Source: Spirosoma oryzicola
GTDB lineage: Bacteria; Bacteroidota; Bacteroidia; Cytophagales; Spirosomataceae
Length of the DNA stretch: 64,000 nucleotides
Direction: 5' to 3'
Assembly: GCF_021233055.1 (NCBI RefSeq)
Contig: NZ_CP089538.1
Span: 2,186,501-2,250,500, forward strand
Positions 1-8,655 of this stretch are shown piece by piece. The position numbers were made by a program, and so were the translations under genes. Under the pieces are notes generated by a model. The model was given only the letters and a program-made list of their open reading frames with translations. It was not told where the DNA came from and did no database searches. Numbering within the stretch: position 1 is the first letter of the stretch; every line of letters begins with the position of its first letter.

Positions 1-1678
1 CTGGAACCGCGAGTTGCCGACGTTTGTCAAAAAATATAATCCTAAAAACGCCAAAGAGACGGATTATCCAGCCGTGTTGTTCAGCACCATGCACCTGTCG
101 TCCGAGTTGGGTGGAGTGGGTCGGGAGCTACTGGTCGCGCTGATCGCCATTGGCCTGCTGCTGATTGGAACGGCGAGTATCAATTTTGTCAATCTAGCCA
201 CCGCCCAGGCTCTTAACCGGGCGCGGGAAGTGGGCGTACGGAAAGTACTGGGCAGTACAACGACCCAGCTTTTCTGGCAGTTTATAGGAGAAACCACGTT
301 CATTGTGCTGGTTGCTACGGCGTTGGCTATTGGCTTGTTTCACTACGGGCAGCTATTAGCGCACGAATACCTCAGCGGTCCTTTCCGGTTCACCTTTTAC
401 TTTACACCGTCGGTACTGGGCTGGTTACTGCTGCTGGTAAGCTCTGTTATCGGGTTGGCCGGTTTATATCCTGCGCTGGTGCTCGCTGGCTTTCGCCCTG
501 CGGTGGTACTGGCCGGTCGGCTCACCACACGACAGGCCGGTGGTATTTCGCTCCGGCGGGGGTTGGTGGTCGCGCAGTTTGCCATTGCACAACTGCTCAT
601 CATCGGACTCGTGGTGGTCGCTCGTCAGCTGCATTACGTACAAACCAAAGACGTCGGCTTTCGTAAAGACGCGATCCTGACCGTTCATCTGCCCGACAGC
701 CCTAGCCAGGACCGTACTAAAATGAGCACCTTCCACCACCTGGTCGCTGCATTGCCGGAGGTCGCTAAGTTCAGCTATTCGATGGCTGGCCCCCCCCAGT
801 CAAACTGGACGAGTCAGACGAGGGTTCGCTTCGAGAACCGTACGGAAGAGGAGCCCTATAGTCCCCAACAGGTCTGGGCCGATGCGGATTATGTGGACCT
901 CTATGGCCTTAAACTAGTGGCTGGCCGTAATTTGCAACCCTCCGATACCGCACGGGAGGCCCTGGTCAACGAAACGTTTGCTCGTCAGTTAGGTTTCGAC
1001 CGTCCGGCCAGCGTCGTTGGTAAAGTGCTTTATAAAGGTGGATTCGCTCCGCTGAAAATTGTCGGTGTCCTGAAAGATTACAACCAGCAGGACTTAAAAC
1101 GAAGCATTATTCCCTTGTTCCTAACCACGTTTGCCTATGGGTACTACTCCGCCAACATTCAACTCCAATCGTCCAATTACCACCGGACCTTAAGTCAGTT
1201 GGAGAAAATCTATAATCAGGTTTATACCAGTAGTGTTTTTGAACCAGAATTCGTTGATCAGCAGCTGGAAAACGCCTACCGACAGGAGCAGACGATGGGC
1301 AAACTGGTCAACTTTTTCGCCGGGGTTGCCTTGCTGATTGGCTGTATGGGACTGTATGGACTGATCCTGTTCATGGTTGCCCAGAAAACAAAAGAAGTCG
1401 GCATCCGAAAAGTGTTGGGGGCTAGCATCGGTAGCATTCTGTGGCTATTCAGCCGGGAGTTTGTGCGACTGATTAGTTTTGCCTTTGTGCTGGCTGCTCC
1501 GGTGGCGTGGTGGGTCATGGATAGCTGGCTGGGAAATTTTCAGTACCGCATTCACTTGGGGTCGGGTATCTTTTTGGTCGCCCTGCTCACTACCGTTTTA
1601 GTCGCTCTGTTGACAATAAGTGTTCAAAGTGTCCGGGCCGCCCTGAGGAATCCGGTCAAATCGCTTCGCTCCGAATAA
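1..1678 (+). CDS. ABC transporter permease, FtsX/MacB type (5' end outside window)
   Basis: This is the C-terminal part of a large inner-membrane permease of the MacB/FtsX family, which works with an ATPase to move lipoproteins, drugs or peptides or to transmit mechanical signals. The reading frame is open from base 2 upstream of the first possible TTG start at 14, so the gene enters from the left and the true start is not in the window. About 558 residues are visible. A first FtsX-type membrane block (hydrophobic segments near residues 35-60, 90-110, 135-160) contains the family signature AREVGVRKVLG. A second block near the C-terminus repeats it as TKEVGIRKVLG. The soluble MacB periplasmic domain lies between them. 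Two FtsX blocks with repeated signatures are typical of the roughly 800-residue Bacteroidota permeases. The substrate cannot be inferred. Confidence 0.93.
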   Translation, partial: WNRELPTFVKKYNPKNAKETDYPAVLFSTMHLSSELGGVGRELLVALIAIGLLLIGTASINFVNLATAQALNRAREVGVRKVLGSTTTQLFWQFIGETTFIVLVATALAIGLFHYGQLLAHEYLSGPFRFTFYFTPSVLGWLLLLVSSVIGLAGLYPALVLAGFRPAVVLAGRLTTRQAGGISLRRGLVVAQFAIAQLLIIGLVVVARQLHYVQTKDVGFRKDAILTVHLPDSPSQDRTKMSTFHHLVAALPEVAKFSYSMAGPPQSNWTSQTRVRFENRTEEEPYSPQQVWADADYVDLYGLKLVAGRNLQPSDTAREALVNETFARQLGFDRPASVVGKVLYKGGFAPLKIVGVLKDYNQQDLKRSIIPLFLTTFAYGYYSANIQLQSSNYHRTLSQLEKIYNQVYTSSVFEPEFVDQQLENAYRQEQTMGKLVNFFAGVALLIGCMGLYGLILFMVAQKTKEVGIRKVLGASIGSILWLFSREFVRLISFAFVLAAPVAWWVMDSWLGNFQYRIHLGSGIFLVALLTTVLVALLTISVQSVRAALRNPVKSLRSE

Positions 1679-1712
1679 GGCTGAGTGTAATAGTGCAGGA
1701 CGAGGTTAACTA

Positions 1713-1760
1713 AAGGCCAAGTCACGACTATCGATAGCCGTGATTTGGCCTTCGTGTTTT
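1713..1760 (+). terminator. Intrinsic terminator after the permease gene
   Basis: The arms 1713-1726 and 1739-1752 pair over 14 positions with one G-U wobble. They enclose a 12-base loop and are followed by a T-rich stretch (cgtgtttttg). It lies 35 bases downstream of the permease stop codon. Confidence 0.75.
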
Positions 1761-1922
1761 TGCGTATGGGAAACAGGGCCACCTAACCCAAAAAGCTGTT
1801 TTTTACATGGTTGAGCACTGCTTTATGAGGGTGAAGGCGTTTCCTAAGATAAAGTAGCTTGGCTTTGTAAATACCTTTTGGGAGTGTTCAGTATCCAATG
1901 AAATCCTGCTAGCCTCCTCAAC

Positions 1923-2273
1923 ATGAACAACACACGAGTTTACAAAATGGCTTTTGCCAGCGTTTACCCGCATTACATTCAGAAAGCCGAAAAGAAAGGG
2001 CGGACAAAAGCCGAAGTGGACGAAATCATCGTTTGGCTGACCGGCTATGATCAACAAGCTTTGCAGCACCACCTCGATCAAAAAACGAATATTGAAACCT
2101 TTTTCACCCAGGCGCCACAAATTAACCCCAATGCGTCGAAGATTACGGGTGTAATTTGTGGGTATCGGGTGGAAGAAATCGAAGACAAACTGATGCAGCA
2201 GATTCGCTATACGGACAAGCTGATTGATGAATTGGCAAAAGGAAAGGCGATGGAGAAAATACTGCGAAAGTGA
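1923..2273 (+). CDS. DUF2200 family protein
   Basis: A 116-residue soluble protein that matches the DUF2200 family in length and sequence pattern ([18 protein letters not shown] at the N-terminus, then a predicted mostly helical domain with an IIVWLTGYD segment). The family has no established biochemical role; members are widespread cytosolic proteins. The ATG at 1923 is used because the family's conserved N-terminal segment begins right there. No signal peptide or membrane segment is visible. It stands alone between a terminator and a long gap, so it is probably monocistronic. Family assignment is by recognition; function is unknown. Confidence 0.85.
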   Translation: MNNTRVYKMAFASVYPHYIQKAEKKGRTKAEVDEIIVWLTGYDQQALQHHLDQKTNIETFFTQAPQINPNASKITGVICGYRVEEIEDKLMQQIRYTDKLIDELAKGKAMEKILRK

Positions 2274-2939
2274 AAGTGGTCCGATTGGTAGAATAAACCA
2301 GCCGCGTTGGTAGTCCAACTAAATTGGTCAGGGCTGTGGTAGCCCAGCGACGACCGGGTTGCCAGCGCAGGCCTCCATCCCTAAGTCTTTATGGTGTAGT
2401 CCAGCTCATGCTAGGCTTCCTGCATGACAATAAAATTGCGCATTCTTGCTGATACGCATTGGCCACCTCGATCTGACCTGACCGGGTTGGTGGCTGGTAT
2501 GTGCTGATACCGGGCGGTTTTTATTGCACCGAAAAGCTCCTGTACATTAATCAACAGGTAGCCAATGCCGTATGGAAAAATCATCAAGTGCCGTTTCTTT
2601 TTCATCCATACCTCCACGCTAAAATCTCTCTTTTAGCTGAAAAAAATAGCTATTCTGCTCTGTTTGGGACAAATGTTATAGTTTTTGTGCGATTTGTTAT
2701 CGTCCGTCGGCAATGCTTCAAACTACTTTTGCTCTCGTTTTCGTCGATTGAATAGGAAAGCTTGCGAATACCGGCTGGTATAACCTGGCAGATTGCAACG
2801 TACTTCGGACAGACAGCGATTGGAGAATCAAACACTCCGATGGCGCCTAAGCATCTCAATCCAGCGTCAACGATTTATTGGGCATGGTCAGTATTGAGAT
2901 TAACAAAACCACGAATCAAATCACTAATCCATAAACGTT
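2274..2939. other. Intergenic stretch without a recognisable gene
   Basis: About 670 bases between the DUF2200 gene and the first small hypothetical gene. Short frames on both strands overlap each other and their translations show no domain, signal peptide or family resemblance. The middle (2620-2760) is AT-rich. I see no clear RNA gene, repeat or terminator here. Confidence 0.5.
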
Positions 2940-3179
2940 ATGTCATCATCAGGAGCCATTTTGGAACGGTACGTATTCAGTGTCGTCGTAAACTATATCC
3001 ATCTGGCTAGTTCAAAGGAGCAATCGCAGCTTATTGAATTAATAAGAGAACTGGACACTATCTGTCTGACTGCCGACGGCTCGGCACAACCTCCTGATGA
3101 ATCAACGGAACAAGTACCTGCCTCCTATTTGAGCGAGTTGCAACAGGAATGGGAGGAAGTCTTGAACAAACCAAGCTAG
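2940..3179 (+). CDS. Small hypothetical protein, paralogue of the gene at 4517
   Basis: A 79-residue acidic protein of unknown function. It aligns end to end with the 80-residue product at 4517-4759: both have LERY.FS near residue 10, then YIHLA, EEQ/KEQSQLIEL near residues 27-37, and end in a L.QEWE..LNK segment. No signal peptide or transmembrane segment is visible; the sequence looks helical. The conserved pair makes real coding likely for both. The two copies are separated by two other small genes, so this is a duplicated member of a small-gene island rather than a simple tandem repeat. I do not recognise the family. Confidence 0.65.
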   Translation: MSSSGAILERYVFSVVVNYIHLASSKEQSQLIELIRELDTICLTADGSAQPPDESTEQVPASYLSELQQEWEEVLNKPS

Positions 3180-3275
3180 TAGCCTATGTCAAAACGGATA
3201 CCTACTGAACACCCTGCTGCCTCGAGACCCATTCGAAGCGATTGGACAAAGACAAGCTTATAAAATAAGTCAATC

Positions 3276-3310
3276 AAGTAAGCCTGGATGCAATGCGTTC
3301 AGGCTTACTT
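3276..3310 (+). repeat. 11-bp perfect inverted repeat (stem-loop)
   Basis: The arms 3276-3286 and 3300-3310 are perfectly complementary (aagtaagcctg with caggcttactt) around a 13-base loop. No T-run follows immediately. It could be a weak terminator or an mRNA-stabilising hairpin for the gene at 2940. Confidence 0.55.
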
Positions 3311-3390
3311 GTTGGCCTAATACTCATTGGTTCCAACAGACAACTTACTGCCCGAGTTGTAATAACGTTGTACATCAAAGGTGTGTGAGG

Positions 3391-3428
3391 ATAAACCGGT
3401 TTCATTGAGACCGGTTTATTTATTTTTC
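3391..3428 (+). terminator. Terminator-like stem-loop
   Basis: The arms 3391-3400 and 3410-3419 (ataaaccggt with accggtttat) are perfectly paired and followed by tatttttc. This is the best terminator candidate between the small genes at 2940 and 3628. Confidence 0.65.
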
Positions 3429-3627
3429 AGACTGCCACAATAAGCGGTTGGCCGTAAATTAGAACTGCTACAAGGCCTGACACCGGTGTAGCAGAGGCTA
3501 CTGCTTTGTTACCAGATCAACGAAGAGTTAACAGGCATCGTTTGTTTTGATCAGCGGCCAACCTGTTAGCCGGATAGGACTTTCACGTCAAACGAATCAC
3601 GAATGTTTAAACCACTGAAACCGACTT

Positions 3628-3825
3628 ATGACAGCCGAGCATAAACAAGCCCTCGCCATGCTGGCCAGCCAATTACTCAATATTGACGATGATCTGGAGC
3701 GTCTGGTAAGTGATATTGAAGAGGAGAGCGATCCTGCGGATACAGAAGCGATCTGGGAACAGATTCGGGTAGTCGTATCGGCACTAGCTGTGGCCCGAAC
3801 CAATCTGGAAGAACTGCTGGAATAA
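3628..3825 (+). CDS. Small acidic hypothetical protein
   Basis: A 65-residue acidic, probably all-helical protein beginning MTAEHKQALAMLASQLLNID and ending NLEELLE. It has a clean ATG start and good codon use compared with the surrounding AT-rich DNA. There is no signal peptide, membrane segment, cysteine or recognisable domain. It sits between the two paralogous small genes at 2940 and 4517. Heptad-like spacing of Leu/Val/Ile suggests coiled-coil or helical-hairpin packing; this is inference from composition only. Confidence 0.55.
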   Translation: MTAEHKQALAMLASQLLNIDDDLERLVSDIEEESDPADTEAIWEQIRVVVSALAVARTNLEELLE

Positions 3826-4055
3826 ACTGAAACGCTGCCTGTTTCAGGTGAGAAAAGTACTAATTAATGTATTTTATTAACAATACTTCATTTATGTAAC
3901 TTGTAGTATTTTATTGAGAATATTTAATTATATACTATGTGAAAATTTCACTAATAATTTGATTTTTAATTAGTTAATACGAAAAAAGTTTGTATTATTT
4001 GCTAACAGATAAGACACTAGCTAACCTTAAACGGGACTATCCATCCAAAAGCATC

Positions 4056-4430
4056 ATGAATAAGCGAAATATTCACTCTACTAATGATTCTACGAGTCAG
4101 CCGTTGTCAGGCGTACTTAGCGACTGGGTGGAGGCTGTTTACCAACTTCAGCATTGGAATTCGATTTTACAAGACGCAATCGATGAGAAAACAACTATTT
4201 ATTGCCTAACGAAGCCAGCGGACAGTGATAAAAGAAACGAACTGATCGCGCTTATTCGCTTGAGGGAAAAAATAGTATACGGATTAACTAACCTGGAGAA
4301 AGGAATAAGGACCTCTAAGGACGAGGCAGATCTTGCGCTGGAAGCGCTAGAACTGATTGAACATACACAAACTGTTCTTCAATGGTGCCTTGATATTAAG
4401 CAACAGCTTGAATCCGAACGAAACGAGTAA
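4056..4430 (+). CDS. Hypothetical helical protein
   Basis: A 124-residue protein if translation begins at the ATG at 4056. The frame is open from a TTG at 3990, but those extra 22 codons lie in AT-rich leader DNA and add an unlikely N-terminus, so the ATG is preferred. The body is predicted helical (LSDWVEAVYQLQHWNSIL; a Glu/Lys-rich middle; a C-terminal helix ending KQQLESERNE). There are only isolated cysteines and no membrane segment. I recognise no family. It precedes the paralogue at 4517 by 86 bases and may be co-transcribed with it. Confidence 0.6.
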   Translation: MNKRNIHSTNDSTSQPLSGVLSDWVEAVYQLQHWNSILQDAIDEKTTIYCLTKPADSDKRNELIALIRLREKIVYGLTNLEKGIRTSKDEADLALEALELIEHTQTVLQWCLDIKQQLESERNE

Positions 4431-4516
4431 ACAGTAATGAAAAATAGATTAACTTAACAGAGGAGTTTACAAACGTCATAAACCTATACAATTTGTTCTG
4501 ATAACTTAGAAGCTTT

Positions 4517-4759
4517 ATGCCATCACCGGGGGACGCCTTAGAGCGGTACGCATTTAGTTTTGTTGCAAAGTATATTCATCTTGCTGATTCAGAGGAGCAA
4601 TCGCAACTTATCGAATTGGTAGGGCAACTACATACTGCCATTCAGGTAAGCAATGGCTCATCCCAATCTGACCATGGGTTAGCCAGACAGCTACCAGGCT
4701 CTTGTTTGAACGAACTAAAACAAGAGTGGGAGAAAGCGTTGAATAAGTCAGACTATTAA
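4517..4759 (+). CDS. Small hypothetical protein, paralogue of the gene at 2940
   Basis: An 80-residue protein homologous over its full length to the product at 2940-3179 (shared LERY.FS, YIHLA, EQSQLIEL and L.QEWE..LNKS). The two genes are also visibly similar at DNA level around the EQSQLIEL codons, so they arose by duplication and have since diverged mainly in the central linker. No signal peptide or transmembrane segment is present. Function is unknown. It is followed by a terminator-like hairpin at 4806-4842. Confidence 0.65.
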   Translation: MPSPGDALERYAFSFVAKYIHLADSEEQSQLIELVGQLHTAIQVSNGSSQSDHGLARQLPGSCLNELKQEWEKALNKSDY

Positions 4760-4805
4760 GCCGAATCTGGCTTTCTAGATACCATAATAAAGCGTATAGT
4801 GATTC

Positions 4806-4843
4806 AAAAATGCCTGGTAGACCGCAGCTACTGGGCATTTTTA
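4806..4843 (+). terminator. Terminator-like stem-loop
   Basis: The arms 4806-4814 (aaaaatgcc) and 4834-4842 (ggcattttt) pair perfectly, with further pairing (gtag/ctac) inside. The arm ends in a T-run, and it lies 47 bases after the stop of the small gene at 4517. The rest of the 4760-5102 gap shows no gene. Confidence 0.7.
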
Positions 4844-5102
4844 TGCCTAGCTTCCCAAGAAAGCCTAGTTGACGCAACATGAGAATTGGGTAAAGGCGGG
4901 TGCAAGACCCAAGTGCTCCGTACTGGCTGCCTTCGCTGAGCAGCTTGCTGTTGATACGTTTGCAAAAACGAATAAGAAATTAGGTTAGCTTCGTGTCTGG
5001 CTGCGTTGGCCCTGCAGAAGTCAAGTCTGATGCGGTAGGCTGAATAAGAGGCTGCTATGCTCGGATAGTTGTTGGTAGTAGTGAATCCATCCTAAGTGAT
5101 CT

Positions 5103-5912
5103 ATGAACGCTTTGACAAACGGCCAGTTCTACGGGCTGACAAACCAAACGGTCAGGCTTGGTGGCCTGACGTTAACGGATACCGAGTATACCCACGACAG
5201 GGTCGATTGGCATTTTCATGAGAATCCCTACTTTACCTTCGTCCTGGAGGGAAAAGTGCTGGAAGGTAACCGAAAAGAAACGTACCACTGTGGAGCCGGT
5301 AGTCTTTTGTTTCACAATTGGCAAGAGGCTCACTACAACACCAAGCCCAAAGGCTATACACGCGGCTTTCACGTAGAAATCAATGCTGATTGGTTCAACG
5401 CGTATGACCTTCCTACTGCCGCTTTGCAGGGTAGCATGAATTTACCCGATCCGCATCTTAAAACACTCATGTACTGTATTCTCAAAGAAGCCAAACTGTG
5501 TGCGGGTGGAGAACGTACAGCTATCAATTCGCTGCTTGTCCAACTGCTCAGCGAAGTAAAGCCAGTGCCAACCAAAATTCACCGGCAAAAGCCCGTCTGG
5601 GTAACCCAACTTAGGGATTTATTGCATGATGCACCAGAACAGCCGTGGACGTTAGAGCAGCTCGCGGGCTACTTATCGATGCACCCGGTTTATCTCTGCC
5701 GCCAGTTTCCCGGCTACTTCGGTTGCCATTTTGGTGAATATGTCCGTATGATACGGCTTCAAAAAGCGTTGCGACTGATGTTCATTCCGAGCGTTGCTTT
5801 GACGGAAATCGCCTTTACGTGCGGTTTTGCGGATCAAAGCCATTTTATCCGGTCGTTTAAAGCGCATTACGGGATCACTCCGTTCCAGTATCGACAACTT
5901 ATAGTAGGCTAA
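5103..5912 (+). CDS. AraC family transcriptional regulator
   Basis: A 269-residue one-component regulator. The N-terminal half (about residues 1-150) has a cupin-type sensing pattern: HDRVDWHFHENPYFTFVLEGKVLEG, with His residues and Glu arranged as in AraC-family effector pockets. The C-terminal 100 residues hold the two helix-turn-helix motifs of the AraC DNA-binding domain, including LEQLAGYLSMHPVYLCRQF and TEIAFTCGFADQSHFIRSFK followed by the conserved GITPFQYR. It is transcribed in the same direction as the serine hydrolase that begins 78 bases downstream, a likely target. The effector is unknown. Confidence 0.93.
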   Translation: MNALTNGQFYGLTNQTVRLGGLTLTDTEYTHDRVDWHFHENPYFTFVLEGKVLEGNRKETYHCGAGSLLFHNWQEAHYNTKPKGYTRGFHVEINADWFNAYDLPTAALQGSMNLPDPHLKTLMYCILKEAKLCAGGERTAINSLLVQLLSEVKPVPTKIHRQKPVWVTQLRDLLHDAPEQPWTLEQLAGYLSMHPVYLCRQFPGYFGCHFGEYVRMIRLQKALRLMFIPSVALTEIAFTCGFADQSHFIRSFKAHYGITPFQYRQLIVG

Positions 5913-5990
5913 GCCGCCTAGGTTAATTCTGTTCTATTTCTGAACCACCCAGTTGCAGATATTTGAGGCAGACTTTACAATCTCCTAATC

Positions 5991-7649
5991 ATGGTTATTC
6001 GGCCTTTTTTACTTCTATCTATTATACTGGTTACTAGCAGGGAGCTACACGCCCAATCGGACGATCTGGTCAAAAGCCAGGGAATCACATCTGCTGTTCA
6101 TAAGGCCGCGATCGGCAGGATCGTTTTTACGAGTAAGCAGACACCGCCTGAGGAACTGAAGGCAAGTGATTTTCTCGATACGTACGAGCTTACCAACAAA
6201 AGCAACTTGTTCATGACGGTCTTCATGGGCAACTCACTAACCAATTACCTGCATCCGTTAGCCCCTACGCTACAAGCTGACTCCCTGGCTAAAGTGGGTA
6301 ATTATCAATTTTTATTTTACGTCGATAACCGACTGATCTATCAAAGCAATTTGCATCCGGGAGCACCTTACGCCCGAATTAAAGACTGGGAGACGGTAAT
6401 CAGTAAACCCTTAATTGATAATCAGCATGAAGGTGCCTGGTGGAGCCAATCCGCCTGGAACCGGTTTATGCGCAACGGGGGCGACAGTGCTTTAACCGAA
6501 GGTCACCATGTATTCAAGCTGGAGATTAAACCCTACGTCAAGCTGATTGATGTGAAAGTAGGGGAGCCTATTGCGGTTGGTGAATTAGCCTTGGACGTGA
6601 AGCGAAAGCCTGTTTTAAACCTGGCCGACATCCAGCTGGCAGTGCCTAAGCCTTACAGTGGGTTGCCCGTTTCTAGTGAGCCCTTTGACACGCGCAAAAT
6701 CAAAGAACTCAAGGGTAATATCGAGGCCGATGTATTCAGGCACATCACCAGTGTAGTCGTTATAAAGAACGGTAATCTGCTCGTAGAAGAATACTTCAAT
6801 GGAACCAATCGAAACACACTGCACGACGTGCGTTCGGTGGGAAAGTCCTTCGCGTCCAGTTTAGCGGGCATTGCTCAGTACGAGGGGTACCTCAAAAGCG
6901 AGAATCAGGCATTGGCCGATTTCTACCAACTGAAAACCTTCCCGAACTACTCAACCGCGAAAGCGCAGACTACCCTGAAAGAGCTGTTGACGATGAGTTC
7001 TGCTTTTGAGGGTGACGACAACGAGATCGATTCACCTGGGAACGAAGAGAAAATGTACCCAACTGCCAACTGGGTAAAGTTTGTGCTCGACCTACCTGTC
7101 AATCCTGGCAAGTTTAAGGGGGAGTGGCACTATTTCACGGCGGGTGTAGTCCTTTTGGGTGATGTCTTAAACAAGCTTGTTCCGGACAATCTGGACAGTT
7201 ATGCTAAGCAAAAACTATTTAGTCCGCTGGGTATCAGCAATTACAAGTGGCAGTATACTCCGCAGCACGTTGTAAGTACAGCCGGTGGTATCCAGATGAA
7301 TGCGCTCGATTTTGCGAAGTACGGGCAGTTATACAAAAATGGCGGAAAATGGAAGGACAAACAGGTTCTTCCGGCTGAATGGGTAGCCAAAACGTTTACC
7401 AAATACAAGGCAATCCCTGGTCGTAACGACGAACATTATGGCTACCTATTCTGGAACAAAAAATACCACGTAGGCGGCAACGAGTATGAAACGTATTACT
7501 GCGCTGGAAATGGTGGGAATAAAATATTTATAATGCAAAATCAGCCTTTGGTGATTGTCGTAACGGCAACCGCTTACAATACCCCCTATGCGCACCCGCA
7601 AGTGGATCGAATGATGGAGGAGTATATCCTGCCAGCGGTTCTAAAATAA
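5991..7649 (+). CDS. Serine hydrolase, class C beta-lactamase-like
   Basis: A 552-residue exported protein with a signal peptide (residues 1 to about 21, ending LHAQ). The N-terminal third is an unassigned beta-rich domain. The C-terminal 320 residues are a penicillin-binding-protein-like serine hydrolase: SVGK at 282-285 supplies the nucleophile Ser282 and Lys285 (SxxK motif), and the following LLTMSSAFEGDDNE, GEWHYFTAGVVLLG and AGNGGNKIF segments resemble the 6-aminohexanoate-oligomer hydrolase/esterase EstB branch. Substrate is unknown; beta-lactamase activity should not be assumed. It follows the AraC regulator on the same strand. Confidence 0.9.
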   Translation: MVIRPFLLLSIILVTSRELHAQSDDLVKSQGITSAVHKAAIGRIVFTSKQTPPEELKASDFLDTYELTNKSNLFMTVFMGNSLTNYLHPLAPTLQADSLAKVGNYQFLFYVDNRLIYQSNLHPGAPYARIKDWETVISKPLIDNQHEGAWWSQSAWNRFMRNGGDSALTEGHHVFKLEIKPYVKLIDVKVGEPIAVGELALDVKRKPVLNLADIQLAVPKPYSGLPVSSEPFDTRKIKELKGNIEADVFRHITSVVVIKNGNLLVEEYFNGTNRNTLHDVRSVGKSFASSLAGIAQYEGYLKSENQALADFYQLKTFPNYSTAKAQTTLKELLTMSSAFEGDDNEIDSPGNEEKMYPTANWVKFVLDLPVNPGKFKGEWHYFTAGVVLLGDVLNKLVPDNLDSYAKQKLFSPLGISNYKWQYTPQHVVSTAGGIQMNALDFAKYGQLYKNGGKWKDKQVLPAEWVAKTFTKYKAIPGRNDEHYGYLFWNKKYHVGGNEYETYYCAGNGGNKIFIMQNQPLVIVVTATAYNTPYAHPQVDRMMEEYILPAVLK

Positions 7650-7808
7650 GGTACTTTATTATTAGACGGATAGGTTGTAGACAACGCTAATAGGAAAGTT
7701 TAAAAATCAATTAGTTGTAGGTTCGGGAAAGGTCGTCCTTGCACGTTACTGGCCATGTCAATCCGACTTTCTAATCCCGATAAGCTGTACAAAGTCAATA
7801 CATACAAA

Positions 7809-7835
7809 ATGCCAGACCGCAGTGCAATCTGGCAT
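7809..7835 (+). terminator. Stem-loop downstream of the serine hydrolase
   Basis: The arms 7809-7816 (atgccaga) and 7828-7835 (tctggcat) are perfectly complementary around an 11-base loop. It is 160 bases after the stop codon and lacks a T-run, so the terminator role is uncertain. The rest of the gap 7650-8056 is AT-rich without a gene. Confidence 0.4.
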
Positions 7836-8015
7836 TATCACGTTCAGAACTAACCTCATCTCCCTATAAATGAGATTAACCTATGTACGAATATCGTTAA
7901 AAGTAAGATTGAAACAATATTTATTTACGAAAAATAATTTACGGTAACAAAAATGCTCGATAGCTAATAAGAATTGCCAACTGCTTTCAGGCTAGTTTTG
8001 TCGGTCACCTGAAAC

Positions 8016-8046
8016 AATAAACCTCGTTCATGCGACGAGGTTTATT
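8016..8046 (-). terminator. Terminator of the 70-residue gene
   Basis: A 12-bp perfect stem (8016-8027 with 8035-8046, aataaacctcgt with acgaggtttatt) around a 7-base loop. It begins 11 bases beyond the stop of the leftward gene at 8057, on whose strand a T-rich sequence follows the stem. Confidence 0.75.
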
Positions 8047-8056
8047 CCGTTCATTA

Positions 8057-8269
8057 TCACTTTTTCAGCAATTCTTTACGCACTTTGTCTGCTGCGGCCA
8101 AATCCGTCAGGGTGATGTTTGCTTTCTGGCGAAGTGTTGGAGAAGCAGCCAGGATTTCGGTCGCCATTTGAATCAACAAAGCCGCCGTGGCAGGACCATT
8201 GGCTTTCCGACGGGTTGTACGTGTAGTGGTCGCGTTGGGTGCTAATTGAGGCAGATTTATTGATTGCAT
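8057..8269 (-). CDS. Small hypothetical basic protein
   Basis: A 70-residue basic protein (MQSINLPQLAPNATTTRTTR at the N-terminus, then an Ala/Leu-rich helix and a Lys-rich C-terminus). An A/G-rich stretch (aaaagaa) directly precedes the ATG on its strand, and a strong terminator sits just beyond its stop codon; both support a real gene. No signal peptide, membrane segment or known domain is visible. Function unknown. Confidence 0.6.
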   Translation of the reverse strand: MQSINLPQLAPNATTTRTTRRKANGPATAALLIQMATEILAASPTLRQKANITLTDLAAADKVRKELLKK

Positions 8270-8655
8270 TTCTTTTAAAATGAGTTGTTTACGTTCTAGT
8301 AATAGAACAAAATTATAGGCGTTTTTAGCTCACTTATATGCTATTTTTTTAGCGTGTACGACGTGTTTTTAATGCCAAGAATAAGCAATTGCTGCGCTGT
8401 TTGAGGTCCCAGATTATCCCCATTCGGAAGAGCTTACTGATTCGCAAATTGCGTTGAGGAACTTGGTCGTGGTGTCAGTTTTTGAACCGGGCATCCCCGC
8501 CGATAACATAATCTTTAGTCAGATTGTCAAACCTGACTAACAGGCGTTTTGAGGGTAGCCGGAAGTCAACTAGAGTAGGTATAGCACTAAAAAAGGCTGG
8601 CCTAAAAAGACCAGCCCTCTACGAGTTAGTATGTGAGCCTGATGGTTCTCCGCAA
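8270..8655. other. Intergenic region upstream of the 70-residue gene
   Basis: About 390 bases. It contains the leader of the leftward 70-residue gene, including an AT-rich segment at 8300-8360 that may hold its promoter, and the terminator of the L,D-transpeptidase gene at 8588-8616. No coding frame here looks real. Confidence 0.5.
8588..8616 (-). terminator. Intrinsic terminator of the L,D-transpeptidase gene
   Basis: The arms 8595-8600 (ggctgg) and 8611-8616 (ccagcc) form a stem. On the minus strand it is followed by a run of six T residues. It lies 40 bases past the stop of the gene at 8656. Confidence 0.75.

Larger units (their letters stand above)
3180..3627. other. Intergenic stretch with two stem-loops
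   Basis: About 450 bases with no convincing coding frame. It contains two strong inverted repeats, at 3276-3310 and 3391-3428, listed separately; both lie downstream of the small gene at 2940. Confidence 0.5.

Noticed and set aside
2411..3010. Several overlapping small frames between the DUF2200 and the first small hypothetical gene
   Set aside because: They overlap each other on both strands and the translations have no domain or signal peptide; the AT-rich part explains the low stop density only by chance.
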